A DNA stretch of 64,000 nucleotides. Source: Gracilaria gracilis (lineage: Eukaryota > Rhodophyta > Florideophyceae > Gracilariales > Gracilariaceae). Numbering within the stretch: the stretch's first letter is position 1; the number at the start of each line of letters is the position of its first letter. The stretch lies in contig JARGSG010000013.1 in the NCBI GenBank assembly GCA_030374805.1, positions 930,001-994,000 of the forward strand, read 5' to 3'. This document shows, piece by piece, positions 32,555-46,000 of the stretch. The notes below the pieces were generated by a model, which had not been told where the DNA came from, did no database searches, and saw only the letters and a program-made list of their open reading frames with translations. Both the position numbers and the translations under genes were made by a program.

Positions 32555-34230
32555 TTATGGAAGTCTTTCACGGCTATAATGTACTCCAAGAATTAATTTG
32601 AGAAGGTGTTTCGTCCATCCTAGCAGGACGAGATGCATGACGTCGTATGGAAATGCGTACTTCACATCAACGGAAAGTGTTCCCAAACAGCAATTTGATT
32701 TGATTCTCGTGCTCTTCATCAATTTTTTTCTACCCATCTTTGAGGTGGAAGCAAGGGATAGTCTCCTCCAGGTGTCAATTTTTTCTGGTATGGACCCTGT
32801 CTTACCGCATTCTATGTTGACCACATCTCCAGTTCTGTAAGGCGACTTTCTTTTCAACACACTACCCCACATACTCTTGGAAGTGTTCAGGATAGCACAT
32901 GAGCACTTCAGATCTTTCACGTACTGCTTCTCCTTGAAACAGAATCTACAGAGCACGGTGCCAATGTGTCCCACATATCCTAACAACTTTGAAGCAGCTG
33001 GCCAGTCAGCGGTGAAAAACAGGAAAAGCGCCTTAAGGGTTCGAGTTTTCTTGTCAATACACACCATTTGCAATCCTCGCTCCAGATGATTTAGATCTTT
33101 CAAAATCATATGTACAAAAGCATCGACGTACTGTAATGATTGAGAACCAGGTACAATGGCAAGAAGGAGAGCATTATTGGGCCTAGAGCTCCCCTGGGGG
33201 TTGAAGTTCAAAATAGTAGACACAATCGGTGATGCAGAAACAGGTTCCCATTTTCGTTTCTCGGAGCATTCGAATCCATCAGTAGAAAGCGTGAGGAACA
33301 CATATATTTTGTGTGAGAGTCTTCACTCCAGCGCGTCATATTTTCGAGAAATCTTCTCTTGAACATCTGCCCATAAATTATTACTTGGTGGCCTGTCTCA
33401 TCGCCAGGAGCGACAAATTCGGTTTTGGCACGAAAGAAACCTTGTAAGATTTCTTCGAAAGACCCTGGAACGATTCACGGTGCTTTAAGAGCAACGAAAG
33501 GTTTCATGTACAAATATTTTGTGCTTTGCGGTCCTGTTAATGGCCTTAAACACACCGGACACTCCGATGAATCTTTTGATCTTCCAGTTGATACCACATG
33601 ACCCTCCGGACACATTTTCAAGCTTGATTTGATACCCAACGAATGCCGTGTGCCGTATGTGGCTAGGCTTCTGTAAGAAACCCTGGAATTCACTGGTTCG
33701 ACAGCGTGGGGGGTTTCAATTGTTCTTTTTGATATGTTTGAAAGCTCTGCGGTGTATAAGAAAGCGCCCAGTCTTCGAAACTTTTGGGCAATAGGGTCTA
33801 GTTCTTGCTCCCTTTCTCTACAAATAAGAGGAACAGAAGGAAGCAATGATAGAGCTTTCCTCTGCATCTGAACCACTAACGCTGCTGCTTTTCAGGATGC
33901 TACTAGCCGCACTTTCGGATCGAAGTGCTCACATAGTTGTACCTACTTTCCCCAGCTCATCGGATTCGCAGACGATGTCTAATTCTAGATCCAAGAACAC
34001 CGGTTGCTCTCGCGCATGTTCTTGCTGAGTGTACTCTTCAGGCAGATCTTGGTGAGACGAAGCACTGAAACCCCCAGGAGTGGATTCTTCTTGGCGATCG
34101 TGAACTCCAGCATCGTTATGAACCTGTCTTTGATCAACAGTATCTCTATGCTGAGCGCCTGTTTCGGAGACATGATCGTTTCCAATCTCCCATCTGCATC
34201 GTCTCTTCTGGGAGCGAAAACGCAACAATT
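32555..34230 (-). pseudogene. Tnp2-type CACTA transposase, degenerate
   Basis: On the minus strand the long piece 33301-32555 reads FLTLSTDGFECSEKRKWEPV, then IVSTILNFNP, AIVPGSQSLQYVDAFV, FFTADWPAASKLLGYVGHIG, CRFC and YAFPYDVMHLVLLGWTKHLL. This is the Tnp2 transposase signature (LS.DG.....W.....L.NLP ... G..PGP ... D.PA..K..G..GH....CR.C ... D.MHL...GV.K.L). Upstream, 33876-33475 adds a zinc-site-like C-P-x-G-H ... C-P-x-C, and 34228-33929 is a polar N-terminal region. A TGA near 33475, a frameshift near 33300 and another near 33900 break the gene. It belongs to a different CACTA family from the copies at 15 and 47 kb. Confidence 0.75.
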
Positions 34231-34746
34231 CCTCTTCGACATTCCCAAGTTTCTCTACATTCGAATTTAAAATTGAAGACGAGTTCCCGTCAGGTATCTC
34301 CTATCTCTTTCTCGGCTTCTTCGTTGAAGAAGTTAAGTCCCCGTTCATTTATATATCGTGATCGAACTGCGATGAGAAAGATACCACTTCAGAATCGTTG
34401 GAAGAGTTTTCGTACTTGTGAAATAGACTGACAACAAAGCTAGTTGAAACGGCTCTGCTCGTCTTTGCTCGTGATCAGTGAATGCTATAAGCTCACTTTC
34501 GAAAAAGAGTGATCCACCGGGCGATCCAGGAAATTCAGATACTGGTCAAGCTATTTTTTGGAAACAATAAGGAGATCTTCCAAGCCCTTGATGGGACGTT
34601 ATCTGTTAATAATCAAAATTGTTTTACTTGAGAAAAAGTTGACGTGCTCTTCTTGTTTGTCTGTCTTTCACTTGGAAACGCTTTCACTTGAACGTGAGAC
34701 CCCGCCGACGCAATAGCATGTCGATAACAACGCGGTACCCATTTAA

Positions 34747-35010
34747 CTCGTTCAAAGTTCTCGACAGGCTTGGCATGAACTGCTAACCACGATCTGTGAA
34801 GCCCTTGGTACGACAAAAGCGCTCATTCACTTCTCAGTTACGGTGCAGCTTCTTCGTTACCGTTTTGCACAGCCCCATGCCACCGTACAGGAGCTGGTGT
34901 TCATTAACTTGCGTCAACTTCAATGTGACTGGATGCATTCTACCTGTCTCCGGAATCTCACGTCATCTCAACAGCGTTACATGCCTTCCAATTTTCTCCT
35001 ATCTTCTTAG
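34747..35010 (+). CDS. unidentified coding-like segment
   Basis: An open frame without an early ATG encodes a peptide of ordinary composition (SRQAWHELLTTICEALG, TVQELVFINLRQLQCDWMH) ending at TAG 35008. It could be an exon or pseudogene fragment. The opposite strand (34613-34816) is also partly open, so the call is weak. Confidence 0.25.
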   Translation, partial: LVQSSRQAWHELLTTICEALGTTKALIHFSVTVQLLRYRFAQPHATVQELVFINLRQLQCDWMHSTCLRNLTSSQQRYMPSNFLLSS

Positions 35011-35290
35011 ACGGTAAGAAACTCTACATGTCTCACCATCTACCAGTGTCAGTGTCCTCAGACTCAAACCTAAGTTCGGACTTCAAACATCTCCTTGCGA
35101 AACATGCCATTAGATTTCTACAAATTTCTGTCTTTCACTCTCAGACGTTGCACTATTGACTTCGAAGTATGTCACAACGGATTTTGTCCTTCGTTCTGGA
35201 ATGTAGAATCCCCAACCGCTATTCATTTCTTTCTCCCCCTGCTTACCTGAGGCATTTCAGATTGTTGCAGATATAATGAGCTTTTGAGTA

Positions 35291-35785
35291 TTGTATGGGG
35301 TGACGGTAGACAGCCACGCATCTCTGCCACACGAGAGAATCCTCAACCATCCCCGTGTTCCGTCATCTGAAGTTGCATCAAACTCTATTGGCGTTTCTCC
35401 TGCCCCATACGAGCGAAAGATCAAAGATTCTGACCGACCAGAAGTACCCATTAAAGCAGCACTTTCAGCGCGTTTGATATTCAACCGCCTTTATCGCCGA
35501 CGTATGAGCTCCGGGGCCCCGTACGCCAAATACTTTCCAATATACACCGAGATGGCCAATGCCGCGAAGGATCTCATCAGGCAGTATTTTTATCAGAAGA
35601 TGGAACTTAGACGCGGAGAGCGAACCTACAACTCGATCAAAATTGAGTGTGGTTCTCAGTTGTCTCACCTTAAGAGGAAGGTTGTCAAGACTTTTCCGGT
35701 TTTTGGTGCTGCTCAGAACTTCTGGATTGTTACCGATTTCACTTATATATCTTTACAAGATTTGCGGGCTTTGGTGATGAGGTAA
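35291..35785 (+). CDS. hypothetical ORF, 164 codons, possible exon
   Basis: The C-terminal half looks coding (KYFPIYTEMANAAKDLIRQY, FPVFGAAQNFWIVTDF). It stops at a TAA that lies inside ATGAG|GTAAGA, a good 5' splice site, so the real exon may end at about 35780 and continue beyond an intron. No family recognised. Confidence 0.3.
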   Translation: MYGVTVDSHASLPHERILNHPRVPSSEVASNSIGVSPAPYERKIKDSDRPEVPIKAALSARLIFNRLYRRRMSSGAPYAKYFPIYTEMANAAKDLIRQYFYQKMELRRGERTYNSIKIECGSQLSHLKRKVVKTFPVFGAAQNFWIVTDFTYISLQDLRALVMR

Positions 35786-38700
35786 GAAATTGATGATGTT
35801 GTATATCCGGCCATCCGGAAGTACCCAGATCCGAGTTTTGGTTCACATCTATTGCCATGTTGAATTTAAAAGACTTCGAAACGCTTCGAATAAATTTCTG
35901 TCCTTTGTTGTTGTGAATGTGAGCGCGTGCTGGGTCTCTTTCAGACTATCTTGGAGGCTGGTGTTTCTGTACAAATGTGGACTGATTTATGAATCAAAGT
36001 AGTCATCATTTCGTGGTAAACCAGTGATATATATGTAGTTTTTCCGTAAAAATTGGTCGCGTTATGGAAAAGCTATTGGTAGCGATAGGGCCATTTTTTT
36101 GTTCTCTGGAACACCAGCAAAGATTGAAAGTGGGCCATAACCCGTGTGCCCATTGAATATTTTCGGGCCTGCTCGCGTACTAGTTTAGAATGTTTATACG
36201 TAGCATTAAAGCCTAACACAGTACCAACATGGTCACAATTTAGATCAACTTTAGCTGTTATGGTACAAATATGTTTCGGTCACATATTGTACCTTTCAGG
36301 TCCTCTGTTAGTGGGCCAGACTTGGTCCTATATTAAAAAGCACAGAGCCAGCCCTATCTGGGCATTATTGTGACCTATTTTCGTCAAAAAAATTAAGCAC
36401 CGTTTAGATTCTAATCTCGCCTGAAATTCGGCCATTTTTGGAACAGGCGACATGCACACTGGGGTAGTGTCAACACTGATTCTGGTTTGTATGTGTGTGC
36501 GAAATCATAAAGTGTACAAAAAGGTCCCGGTCTGTACTGTTTCTTTATTGTCATTACTTCGCTTAGTGGGGGCCACGACAAACGCGCAATCCTGTGGGGG
36601 ACGGCCGTTTGATTTGCGCTCTCTTCATCCCCCTCCATAACTTGGCCCGGGATTCATGTCTCACAGAGTAGGTGAAAAAGACCGCGGCAAATTTGCGGCA
36701 AGTCTCTTGTGTTATACAGTATTTTTAAATTCAACTTCATGTACTGACCACCTGTTTGTTTCTCTTCTTTATTTGTTTCTACACATTGCATTTCGTACGG
36801 TGGGCACCTTCAAGAACTGCTGGAGAGAAGTTGACACGAAATAGCCTTCAGAATCGTACGCTGTGCGGCGTTAGATGCCGACGGCGTCTGCGCAGGAAGC
36901 TCTCGTCAGCACTGGTTTTCCGAAACCGTTCGCACGTTGACGAAGGAAAGACATGAGGAGGACTGACGAAGGCTTATGCGTGGCAAGCGGAGGGAAATAA
37001 ACACGAGCAAATGGCGAGGGAGGACTGTGAGCGCTTGCGCGAGACGATGACGGGACTTGCACGCAAAGGAGATCAGAACATTTGTAAGTATTCTGGGAAG
37101 CAAAGTAGTGGGGGGAATTAGGGTTTTAGCCGCTGCATAGCTTCACACATTTGTCAATCGACAGCATCTTCCTGAGAACATCTGCTGTGATGAAATTGTA
37201 GCACTCCCGTAGTCTGCAAACCAGGTTCCTCCGGTAATGGCACCATTGGCAGCTGTAGCAGCCCTACATCTGCGAGCCCAAACGGGGAAGTGCGGAACAT
37301 ACTCATTATTGAATGAGTAGAAACTATAAGAATAAATAACAATTGTTAAAACTTTATCACTGAGAATAAAATTAACTATACTGATTGAAAACAATTAATG
37401 TTTATGTTTGTCTATTAAACGTGTGAAGATGATGGAACTTAATCTTCCCTTGTAATCCTTCTCTCTCTACGAAGTGTGAGACTACTATCTACTCATACTG
37501 AAAAGTAATATGAATCGATATCTTCATAGTGAGCTAATTTGCAACTGGACCTGTAACTAACAAACAGGACTGTGTTCAGAAGGAAAACATGACACCCTAC
37601 TATGAGAACAATGCTCATTTTAATCATGGTTAACGTCAAGGCACATATTTTCATTTCTCGAAATTTTTAAAAGTCACTTGTTCAAAGACGCGTGACACAA
37701 GAGATAATGTAAAATATTAGAGTTAAATACATAAAAAGCGGCATTTGCAAGCAAAAACTGGTTTGCATTATTTGTCGTAGTAAAACTGTTGCAGAGTGAT
37801 ACATACAAATTAAAACCGATCCAAATCTTATTCAATGTAGCTAACTTAAGAAACCACAAATTGTTCGGTGTTATTCACCTTAGAATATTTATCTACCTGG
37901 GACGGTTCCAGGTCCATTTACACCACTTTTGATTCATTTCCAATCCATCCAAGGTTGCTGGACTGCAGGACACGACTTTGGACAGAAAAAGGTAAGGTTA
38001 TACGGGCAGTAGAGAATATTTTTGTCTGTACTTCGCTCTCGTAGATTCTTCAGAGCATTATGGAAACCCCCAAACTTCGGATGGTCAGCTTCGAGTTCAG
38101 AGCCTTCCAGCCACGTCTTATGCAAGAACTTGCTATCCAACAGATGTCACGGCCATTGCACTCGTACCTCTAGAACTTCACCTCAGTTAGCAACATGAAC
38201 AGCAAAGTTACTTTCCCTATGAACCTCAAAATTCTCCGAAGCATGGCCCAAAATTGGACCATAGTGGTACATTTAGGTTCAAAATTTGCTAGAGGAGCTT
38301 TTCAGTTAAACAGAAGTCGGTCATGGGCAAAATTATATGGCCGAAATTTGTCCGAAATAAGGGCAAAATATGGGCATTAAGGTTCTGAGTGACAGTCATT
38401 TTCTAACGCCAACAACATTTTCCACCCAGTTTTGAATGATTTCGCAGAATTGCCTACTAATTTCGTCCACATTTACGAAATGTTTGGGACAATTTCGATG
38501 TTCATAGGGTTTGTCCTATACCCAATGGAAGTGTAATTGCGTATGATAGCTTTTTATCGTTATTTCAACGGTCCATCCACTCTGATAATATGTATGACCG
38601 TCTGAATTCGTCCGCATGCAAGGATCGTTCTGCATTTTCGTCTTGTCCACGAAGTTCTTCCTCATCTTCCAAATACTCATTATCGTCAGCAACATCTGTG

Positions 38701-40130
38701 CTCAATATTTGCATATTGATGCAACGCCTATTCAGTTTGTCATCATTATCTCCTGAAGTATACGCATATGTTAGAAATCAATCACGAAGAAAATTGTAAT
38801 TTGAACTTACTTTGTTTCTGTTCATAATGTTTTCGAAGAAGGTAATACTGTGCGCGGAAGGAATTTAGCTTGTGCTGCTAAAAGAGCATTTCAGACTGCC
38901 ACACCTGCTTCGATGGCTCGTTTCCAGTAGTTACTCGTTTCCAGTAGTTGCTCCTCTGTCGAACTTTTGCCTCAGGAGCCTGATGGCTTCGGAATCCTTT
39001 ATGAGTCTTGGCATGTTCTTCGAATCATCCAAGCTGCCAGGGAACATAGTCGAAGAGATGAGATGAGTGTACCACATTTTGCCCCAATTACGTACACGAC
39101 CAGAGGTGTTACAAAGTCTAAATGTTCTCTGTTGGCGCTCTGACGGCTTGTTACGAGTCCTGGTTGGGTTACAATCTTGGTCGATCTTTCTTCTGATGTT
39201 CACATTATGTTGGTATTTGAAGGATGTAAAGTAAATCACTTATTCCCTACTCTCGGATATATCCTATACATGTTACCCTAGAGGAGGGTACCCTGTACAG
39301 ACTAAGGATATTCCCTGGACGGTGTCCGTACTTTTTTACTGCTCGTCACATATTGTTGCTTACCATGCTCTAATGAAAAGCAGGTTAAGCTTGTGAACGG
39401 CATCAAATTTCAACGATGAAGGAGACGATGTGCGTGATCGGTTTTGAACGCAGCTAAGCATAAACTCTACACTAGTTCATCTTTTTTTCCAAGACAGGAT
39501 TTTGTTTTATTACACTGCTGAAGATACACCTGTGTCGAGAAAATGAAGGGGTGGTGAAGTTCATGAGAGAAATTTATGGCATAAAACTTTGCCAAAAAAA
39601 AGCCAACTTCTAAGAAAAAGCATATTTTTAAGTGCCATGAACTTCTGGGTTAACCCAATGACGGTGTATTGGAGCCCAAGCTATTACATATTTATTAGAT
39701 CTGTAGTGAATAGGAGTGCGTTTTTGATGAATAACTGTGTCACCTTAGACTTTATGCCATAAAATGTTTGACCCATCTACAAGCATGTTCAGATGAGTTG
39801 CAGATGGGTTGCAGATGGGTAGTGTCGAAAGGAAACCAAGACATGTACAAGTGTTTTGATGCTAGTAGAGAAAAGCTTACATCTTTATGTCAGATAGTTT
39901 TAGAAGGATATCTTCCGTGGGAACTTACAATGGTAACGTGGATCAAGGATGCGGTCTAAGTGATGTCTGGCTGCATCACATACATATCTCGTATGATCTG
40001 AGATTATCATTGTACCAACGTAAGAACGCCTAGAAAAGAATATTTGCTCCATCTTTGCACTCTGTAGAGATTAAGAAGCAGCTCTGCATTCTTTCTGAAG
40101 TTTAGAACTATGCTACTCTATAGTTTTCCT
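35786..40130 (+). other. AT-rich region without recognised genes
   Basis: Only short ORFs. Coding-like scraps are at 36960-37120 (+, helical, KAYAWQAEGNKHEQMAREDC) and 38931-39239 (-, WGKMWYTHLISSTMFPGSL). Both are interrupted and match nothing I can name. Confidence 0.4.
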
Positions 40131-42400
40131 TCTACCTTCGAGAACCTGGCCTTCCAATTTTTTTGTAATGCTTCAGATGTGTAGTATAACGCACAAAATT
40201 GGGGGAGTCCGAAGCGGTCTTGAGACGGGAGTGGCGGTGGCGTACAGTCGTGCGACTGTAATGAGTCCGAACGGGGAGAAGGCGCGGAAGCACCGGGCGG
40301 TCGAAGGGGAGTGGACGGTTGGTATCACCAGGGGCGCGTAGGAACGCGCAAAAAGGTACGAACGGTATGGGAACCCTCAAGGGAATTTACCGTGCGGTCT
40401 ATCGTAAGTGCAAACCAACGAAGAAGACGTTTGGCAGAAGATGCTTGTCGTTTATGACTGGGGCCTCGGGAGATCCGAGCTACAACTAAATATCGGGTCT
40501 GGGCCGCCTTACTAAGTACGATCGGTCTAATATGCATTGTCACTGCCCAACCTGCACACATGTCCAACTTGTACGCTGTGCCAACTCGTCTGGCACTCGA
40601 TCGCTAAATCGTACACGTGGCGGTGCCACTGCATCAGCCCACCGTGCACTAGCCCTTTGTACGTGAACTGCCAATCGGATACGCTGTACACCAACTCGGG
40701 CTCACTATACTACAGATCCCCCTCCTACACTGGCTCCCCGCCCTTGGAGCGCCGCGTAGCATCGACAAGTCGCTACGCCCATGTCAGAGTGGTTGAGAGG
40801 GCGTCATCGTACCCGTTCAAAAATTTTTCCGGAAAGGGTGGGGGCGAAGCCATGGAAAAATTTCCCCAACGAGAGAGGCGAAAGAAGTCCGACTAGGGTT
40901 GGTACAGTCCAAACCGAATGGAATTATACGCGTTAGTACGCGGAGGGTAGATCAAGGATGCAGCAAGTTTTCGTGCGTAGCGTACGAGACGGTCTATAGC
41001 GACACGATCCACGCGCTGTTCTTCACGTACTTTGGTCGTTCGGGACGCTCCGCATGGGTGCGTCTGATCGGAAACATGCCATTTGTCCCTTCGGGCGTCT
41101 ATGGTGTTCACCATACGGAGCGTACCGAGCGGAGATAACATGCTGTGAGCTCCGCCGACGGCGAGGTGTGCGTGTGTCGCTAACCGTTTGGGAATACCCG
41201 ACAATTGCGTATCGAGTCGGTACGATGAACAGGACGCCACAGTTTCCGCTTTAAAAAAGTTGCCCGGAAAGGGCGTGGCAAAGCCATGCCCCATTTTTTA
41301 AGTGGCCGGCGGACAGAACTATACAATTTGTAGGTGCTTCCAGGAATCCGAACGGGCGACATACGGCATGAAGTGACGGTGACTCCTAAGGGCGGCTGCC
41401 TTCACAGGCGCTAGTAGCCACGGTCATCAGCGCAGCCCGATGACGTTCAGTGCCGTACACGTCCGATCGGAGTACTCCGATTGCGTTCAGGGCTCGATCT
41501 AACTCGATTGAGCCCCTGGAAGTTTGCCAAAGGTTTATGGTGATCCAGAAAATGTACAGTGAGGGCCTACAGACCTACGGTGGCCGTCCCGGAAAAATTG
41601 CCCAAAAAGGGCGGGGCAAAGCCATGGGAAAATTTTCAGTACGGAGGAACAAAACGGCGTGAAGACAGTGGTATTTCACCGACGAACCGAACGAACGGAT
41701 ACATTACGGTGTCGGCGTGGATAGACAATCCGAGCAGTAGACGTGCAGGACCCAATCCATTGGTGGTAGTGTCCGATCGGTGCTTGGCAGGAACTGACGA
41801 ACCAATTCGTAGGAGGGTCCAGTTACGGAGTGGCACCGTCCGGGGGAGAGCGTGCAATGACGTCCGTTCGGAAAACATGCACGGTAAGGGCGGGGCGAAG
41901 CCATGCCCGTTATCCGATTGCGGAAATTGTAGACTTGCGCAGATGCCGAGCGTGAGGGCGCGGCTGAAAGGCGGGCGCCTCTGTCCGCAATGGCTGCATT
42001 TCTGCAAGGCCGTTGGCCGAGCGTGGGGGCGCGGTCGAAGGGCACGCGTCCCTGTCCGTGTGGTGTGGCGAGCGAAGGCTGCCATGGTGCAATCGTTCTT
42101 TAAAATCCGTGGGGTTAGGCCGGTAGTGGTGCACAATGGCATGTCCGGGACAGTTGAGCTCGGAGAACTGCGAGGATGTTCACTCGCAGTCATTCCTCCA
42201 TGCGGATTCCATCAAACCACGGAGTACAAAAGCTACGCAGAAGTCACTGGATGTCTGTATCTTAGACAGTCGTTTGAAGAAATGTGCTGACGAAGAACGC
42301 ACGGTGACAGTCACAGTGTGGTACACCCAACGATCCGACCGGAAACAGCCGGAAGAGTCAGTTCCGGCAATGCGGCGCACCGGGCGGGCTCAAAAAATTA
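40131..42400 (+). other. GC-rich repeat-bearing region, no clear gene
   Basis: Base composition changes sharply from the AT-rich DNA before it. ORFs such as 41559-42290 (+) are open but of odd composition and shadowed on the other strand, so I do not call them genes. The region holds four spaced copies of a short repeat and many TCCGNNCGGA-like words. Confidence 0.4.
40826..41905 (+). repeat. four spaced copies of a short GC-rich repeat
   Basis: The core GGAAAGGG(C/T)GGGGC(A/G)AAGCCATG, often preceded by GGAAAAATT and followed by (G)AAAATTTTC, occurs at about 40830, 41270, 41590 and 41880. Spacings are about 435, 325 and 295 bp. All copies are in the same orientation; the segments between them are not obviously alike. 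Confidence 0.65.
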
Positions 42401-42454
42401 AGAATTAATCGTTGCCGGAGCGTATGCGCCCCACGCGTGCTTTGGTCCTCGATT

Positions 42455-42660
42455 CGGTACAAAGTATTGCGTGTAGAGGCGCGCGCGTGCAAGCCAAAAA
42501 ATCACAAGTATTTTGACCGTTCGGCGAGTCCAAATCAAGCACTCTGAGCTCCTGAAACGCCACCGTTTCGGAGCTAGAGGCCAAACACTGAATCGCCGTT
42601 TTTGCTACCATACGGACAGGCAATTTCTGCTATGGCTTTTTTGATTCGTCTTGCAGGTAA
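42455..42660 (+). repeat. dispersed repeat A, copy 2
   Basis: Same-orientation match to 2470-2665 (AAGTATTTTGACCGT, GATTCGTCTTGCAGGTAACC). It lies beyond the 3' end of a minus-strand gypsy pol, so its orientation relative to pol is the reverse of copy 1. Confidence 0.5.
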
Positions 42661-43040
42661 CCGGAACGCCCCCGCCCGCCTGGCTGCGCGTATGTGGCGC
42701 AAGAGCACATACAATTCCGTTCGGGTACAACAGACACCTGACGTGGCGCTGTAAGTTTGGCGTTACAAAGGGGTGTTTCCGATACGGAGTCACAACTCAT
42801 TGCCACGCAGTCCATGAACGGTTCCAAGCTCGACCGTGCCGAAGACAGAGCAGCAGATCTCCATCACTGCTCGTCATCGATGCCATGACCGTTCGGAGTT
42901 TCCAGCCAGTAGACAGTAGAATAGGAGGAGTTGTTCTCGACAACACAAGTCCATGAATACAAAAGTCGAAGAAGTAGAATCCAGATAGTATAAGTAGCTC
43001 ATGCGGTGCTAGTACGTATGTTCGGAGCCTGAGAACCACC

Positions 43041-43056
43041 CACATTTCCCCCCTCC
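43041..43056 (-). promoter_or_regulatory. polypurine tract after the 43-46 kb gypsy pol
   Basis: On the minus strand AGGGAGGGGGGAAATG follows the chromodomain codons, and TGGGTGG comes next. It probably marks the start of the 3' LTR, which would lie below 43040. This element shows no antisense ORF between pol and the tract. Confidence 0.5.
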
Positions 43057-46000
43057 CTGAAGATGTGGCACATACCGAATGGATTCTGCGACGCCAGTAG
43101 CGGGCAATAAAGTGCTGTGCTATGTGTGCTATGTGCTCCGGCGGTTCGAAGATGTCCTGGTCCGCACAGTAACCATACAAACGTACACGGTATTCCTGTC
43201 CGTTCGGAGTGCCGCAATGGCCGTCGACGCGTTCTACCACGCTCGGAACTGTTCCGGGCGGTGGCATAGGTTGGTTTTCGACGAAATCGTACGCATACAG
43301 TCCTTCAGGGTCAGCAGCTACTCTGCCACCTGTCCGTTTGGAAGCAACGGGTGTGGTTGTTACCCGTGCGGTTGGGGCTTTTGTCACGCTGTCAATACTG
43401 ACGGGGTTGTGCATACCGTCTTGGTTCAGAGTAACAATAGCGTCCTTTGCAGATAAAACCTTAAACGGGCCAGCCGTCTTCGGTAATAGCTTTCGATACG
43501 TACGTTCCTGATCTGTAAGGTCCTCCTCTGCGTTCTTAAAGTCCGGTCGGTCAATGAATACCTCTTCTCATGCAGTAAAGCTCGGTTTGTACCGTACGTA
43601 CTTGTCAAAGTTTTCTTTGTAGGGCTGTTGGGTGGGTGTCAATTTAGTCCGAGCGGTCTGCAGCGTAGCCTGTAGGATTTTAAGCGTATATCTCTTTAAC
43701 AGAGCGGCCATGGGCTATGTGGGCGTAGTGGGGTCCAAGGCCTACTGGGTTCCACTAACAGGAAGCTGGGTGGTTTTCGCGTTAACGCAACATCAAACAG
43801 TGCGGTTCCAAGAGAGCGGTGGACGTGTAGGTTGTAGCCGTATGTAAGTGTTTGGACATATGCGTGCCAAGTGTTCTGGTGATCCGCTACGTAGTGGCAT
43901 AACCTCGCCATAAGTGTCTTGTTAATCCGTTCGGCCTGGCCATTCGTTTGTAGATGGTTCGCGGTCTTTGGTACTTGTTTGCTTCCCAAAGCGGTACACA
44001 CAGTCTCGAAAAAATTAGAGACAAATTGAGTTCCGTTATCGGTTGGCAGGTAGTTGGGAATATCGTAGGGATAAACCCAGTTTTTGAGAGAGGCCTTCGT
44101 CACCGCAGAAGCTGTGGTTGAGCGCATGGGGATAGAACGAGCTTTTTTTCTAAACCGATCGGTTATAACCAACATGTACTGGTAACCGTTTACGTACTTC
44201 GCGAATGGACCGGCGATGTCCATCGCGACGAATTCCAGCGGGTCGGCGGCGGGGAACCGCTTCAACAGCTTCTGAGACTTGAAGTATGTTCCCTTCGTCG
44301 CCGAGCAATTTCGACAATCTCGTACGGTCTGGAATGCGTCATTGGCCATATGCGGCCGTAAAAGTCTCGACTGAGACTTTCACATATCCGAATGGAGCCC
44401 GGTCGGCCGACCAGACGCCGTAATGTGCCAAGTAGAAAATGCTCTCCTGCAGTGATGCTGGTATGACCTTCTGGATTTCACCTTCAAATGGGGCTTTGCG
44501 GACTATAAGTCCGTTTCGGTCAATGTCGAACGGAGTGACACCGTTGCCGATGTCTTTCCGTACGGACTCGCAGAAAGTATTTTCTGCTTGAGCTCGTACC
44601 AGCTGTTCGACCGTCAAGGAACGATATTGGTTTCCTCCGAGGTGACAGCATGAACCTTGGGGATGCCAGCAGATTTCCGTCCGAGCGTTGGCCAGTAGAA
44701 GCAGATGTCACTGTATTCATCACCGTTAACGGTAATGTGGGGGATGAAGTAGCTATCGTCCGTTCGGTCATTCGCTAGCAAGCAGGGGGACCTCCTCGTT
44801 CAATGGGGCATCGTCTTCGCCATTCGTCCGGATCGGAGAAAGGGCATCCGTCGATTGGTGTTTGATACCCGGACGGTTGACGACATCGAAATCGTACTCC
44901 ATTAGACGCAACTGCCACCTAGCCATTCGTCCTGAAGCGTCCGCGAGGTTCAGTATCCACCTCGAAGAGTGGTGATTCTTTTGGACTGTGAACCTCTGAT
45001 CTTCCAGGTACGGACGAAGGTGGAGTATGGCCCAGACGACCGCAAGGCATTCTCGTTCGGTAGTTGAGTACTTGCGTTCGGCCTTGGATAGAAAGCGGCT
45101 CCAGTAACGGATCGGTAACAAGCCACCGTCCGGCTGCCTCTGCAGCAGGGCCCATGCTAGCTGTCGGTAGCATGCGCCCGTATCCAGAACGTACGGGTAC
45201 GTTTGACGGGGAGTTGCCAAAATGGGCGGACGTATCAGTCTCTGGCATAACTCGTGAAAGGCTTCGTATTTCGTATCGGTCGATATCTCGCACTTCATGG
45301 GTTGCCCTTTCTCCAACTTGCTGTTCAATGGAGCTACCATTTGGGAGAACTTCGCGACAAACCGGCGGTAAACTTTACAAAGCCCCAAGAACGATTGGGG
45401 TTCCGTTTGGGTCGTAGGCGTTATAGCCTGCTTGATAGCATTCTGTGTCTTGAGAGAGACCTGAAGCTTTCCCGTTCGGACTACGTGGCCTAGATATTCC
45501 ACCGTATCACTGAAAAAGTAGCAACTGTTCAGTCAGAGAGTACCACCAGCCGAACGGAGCATATGCACTATGGTCTGCAAATGTTCATAATGCTCTTCAA
45601 CCGTCCGGGAATAGATGATCACGTCATCAAGATACACCAGTGCGTAATGCCATTTCACCCGTGAAAGGATGATATCGAGAGCACGCTGGAAAGTAGCTGG
45701 TGCCTTCTTGAGTCCGAATGACATTCTCCGATAACGGTACAGTCCCATATGCGACCTGAACATCGTTTTGCTCCGGTTGATTTTATCCATTTCGGTCTTC
45801 CAATAACCACTGCTGGTGTCCAAAGTGGAGATGATTTGTGCATCTCTTAGAGAGTCGGTGCACTCGTCCATTCAGGATAGTGAATATGTGTCACGTACGC
45901 TCGCAGCATTCAGTTGGCGGTAGTCAACGCAGAAGCGAAGGCTGCCGTTCTTTTTGAGTGCAGACACGACCGGACTGGCCCACTCTGGCGATGACGGTTC

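Noticed and set aside
41559..42290. 243-codon ORF on +
   Set aside because: It spans two copies of the GGCRAAGCCATG repeat, has a mirror ORF on the other strand and no coding-like segments.
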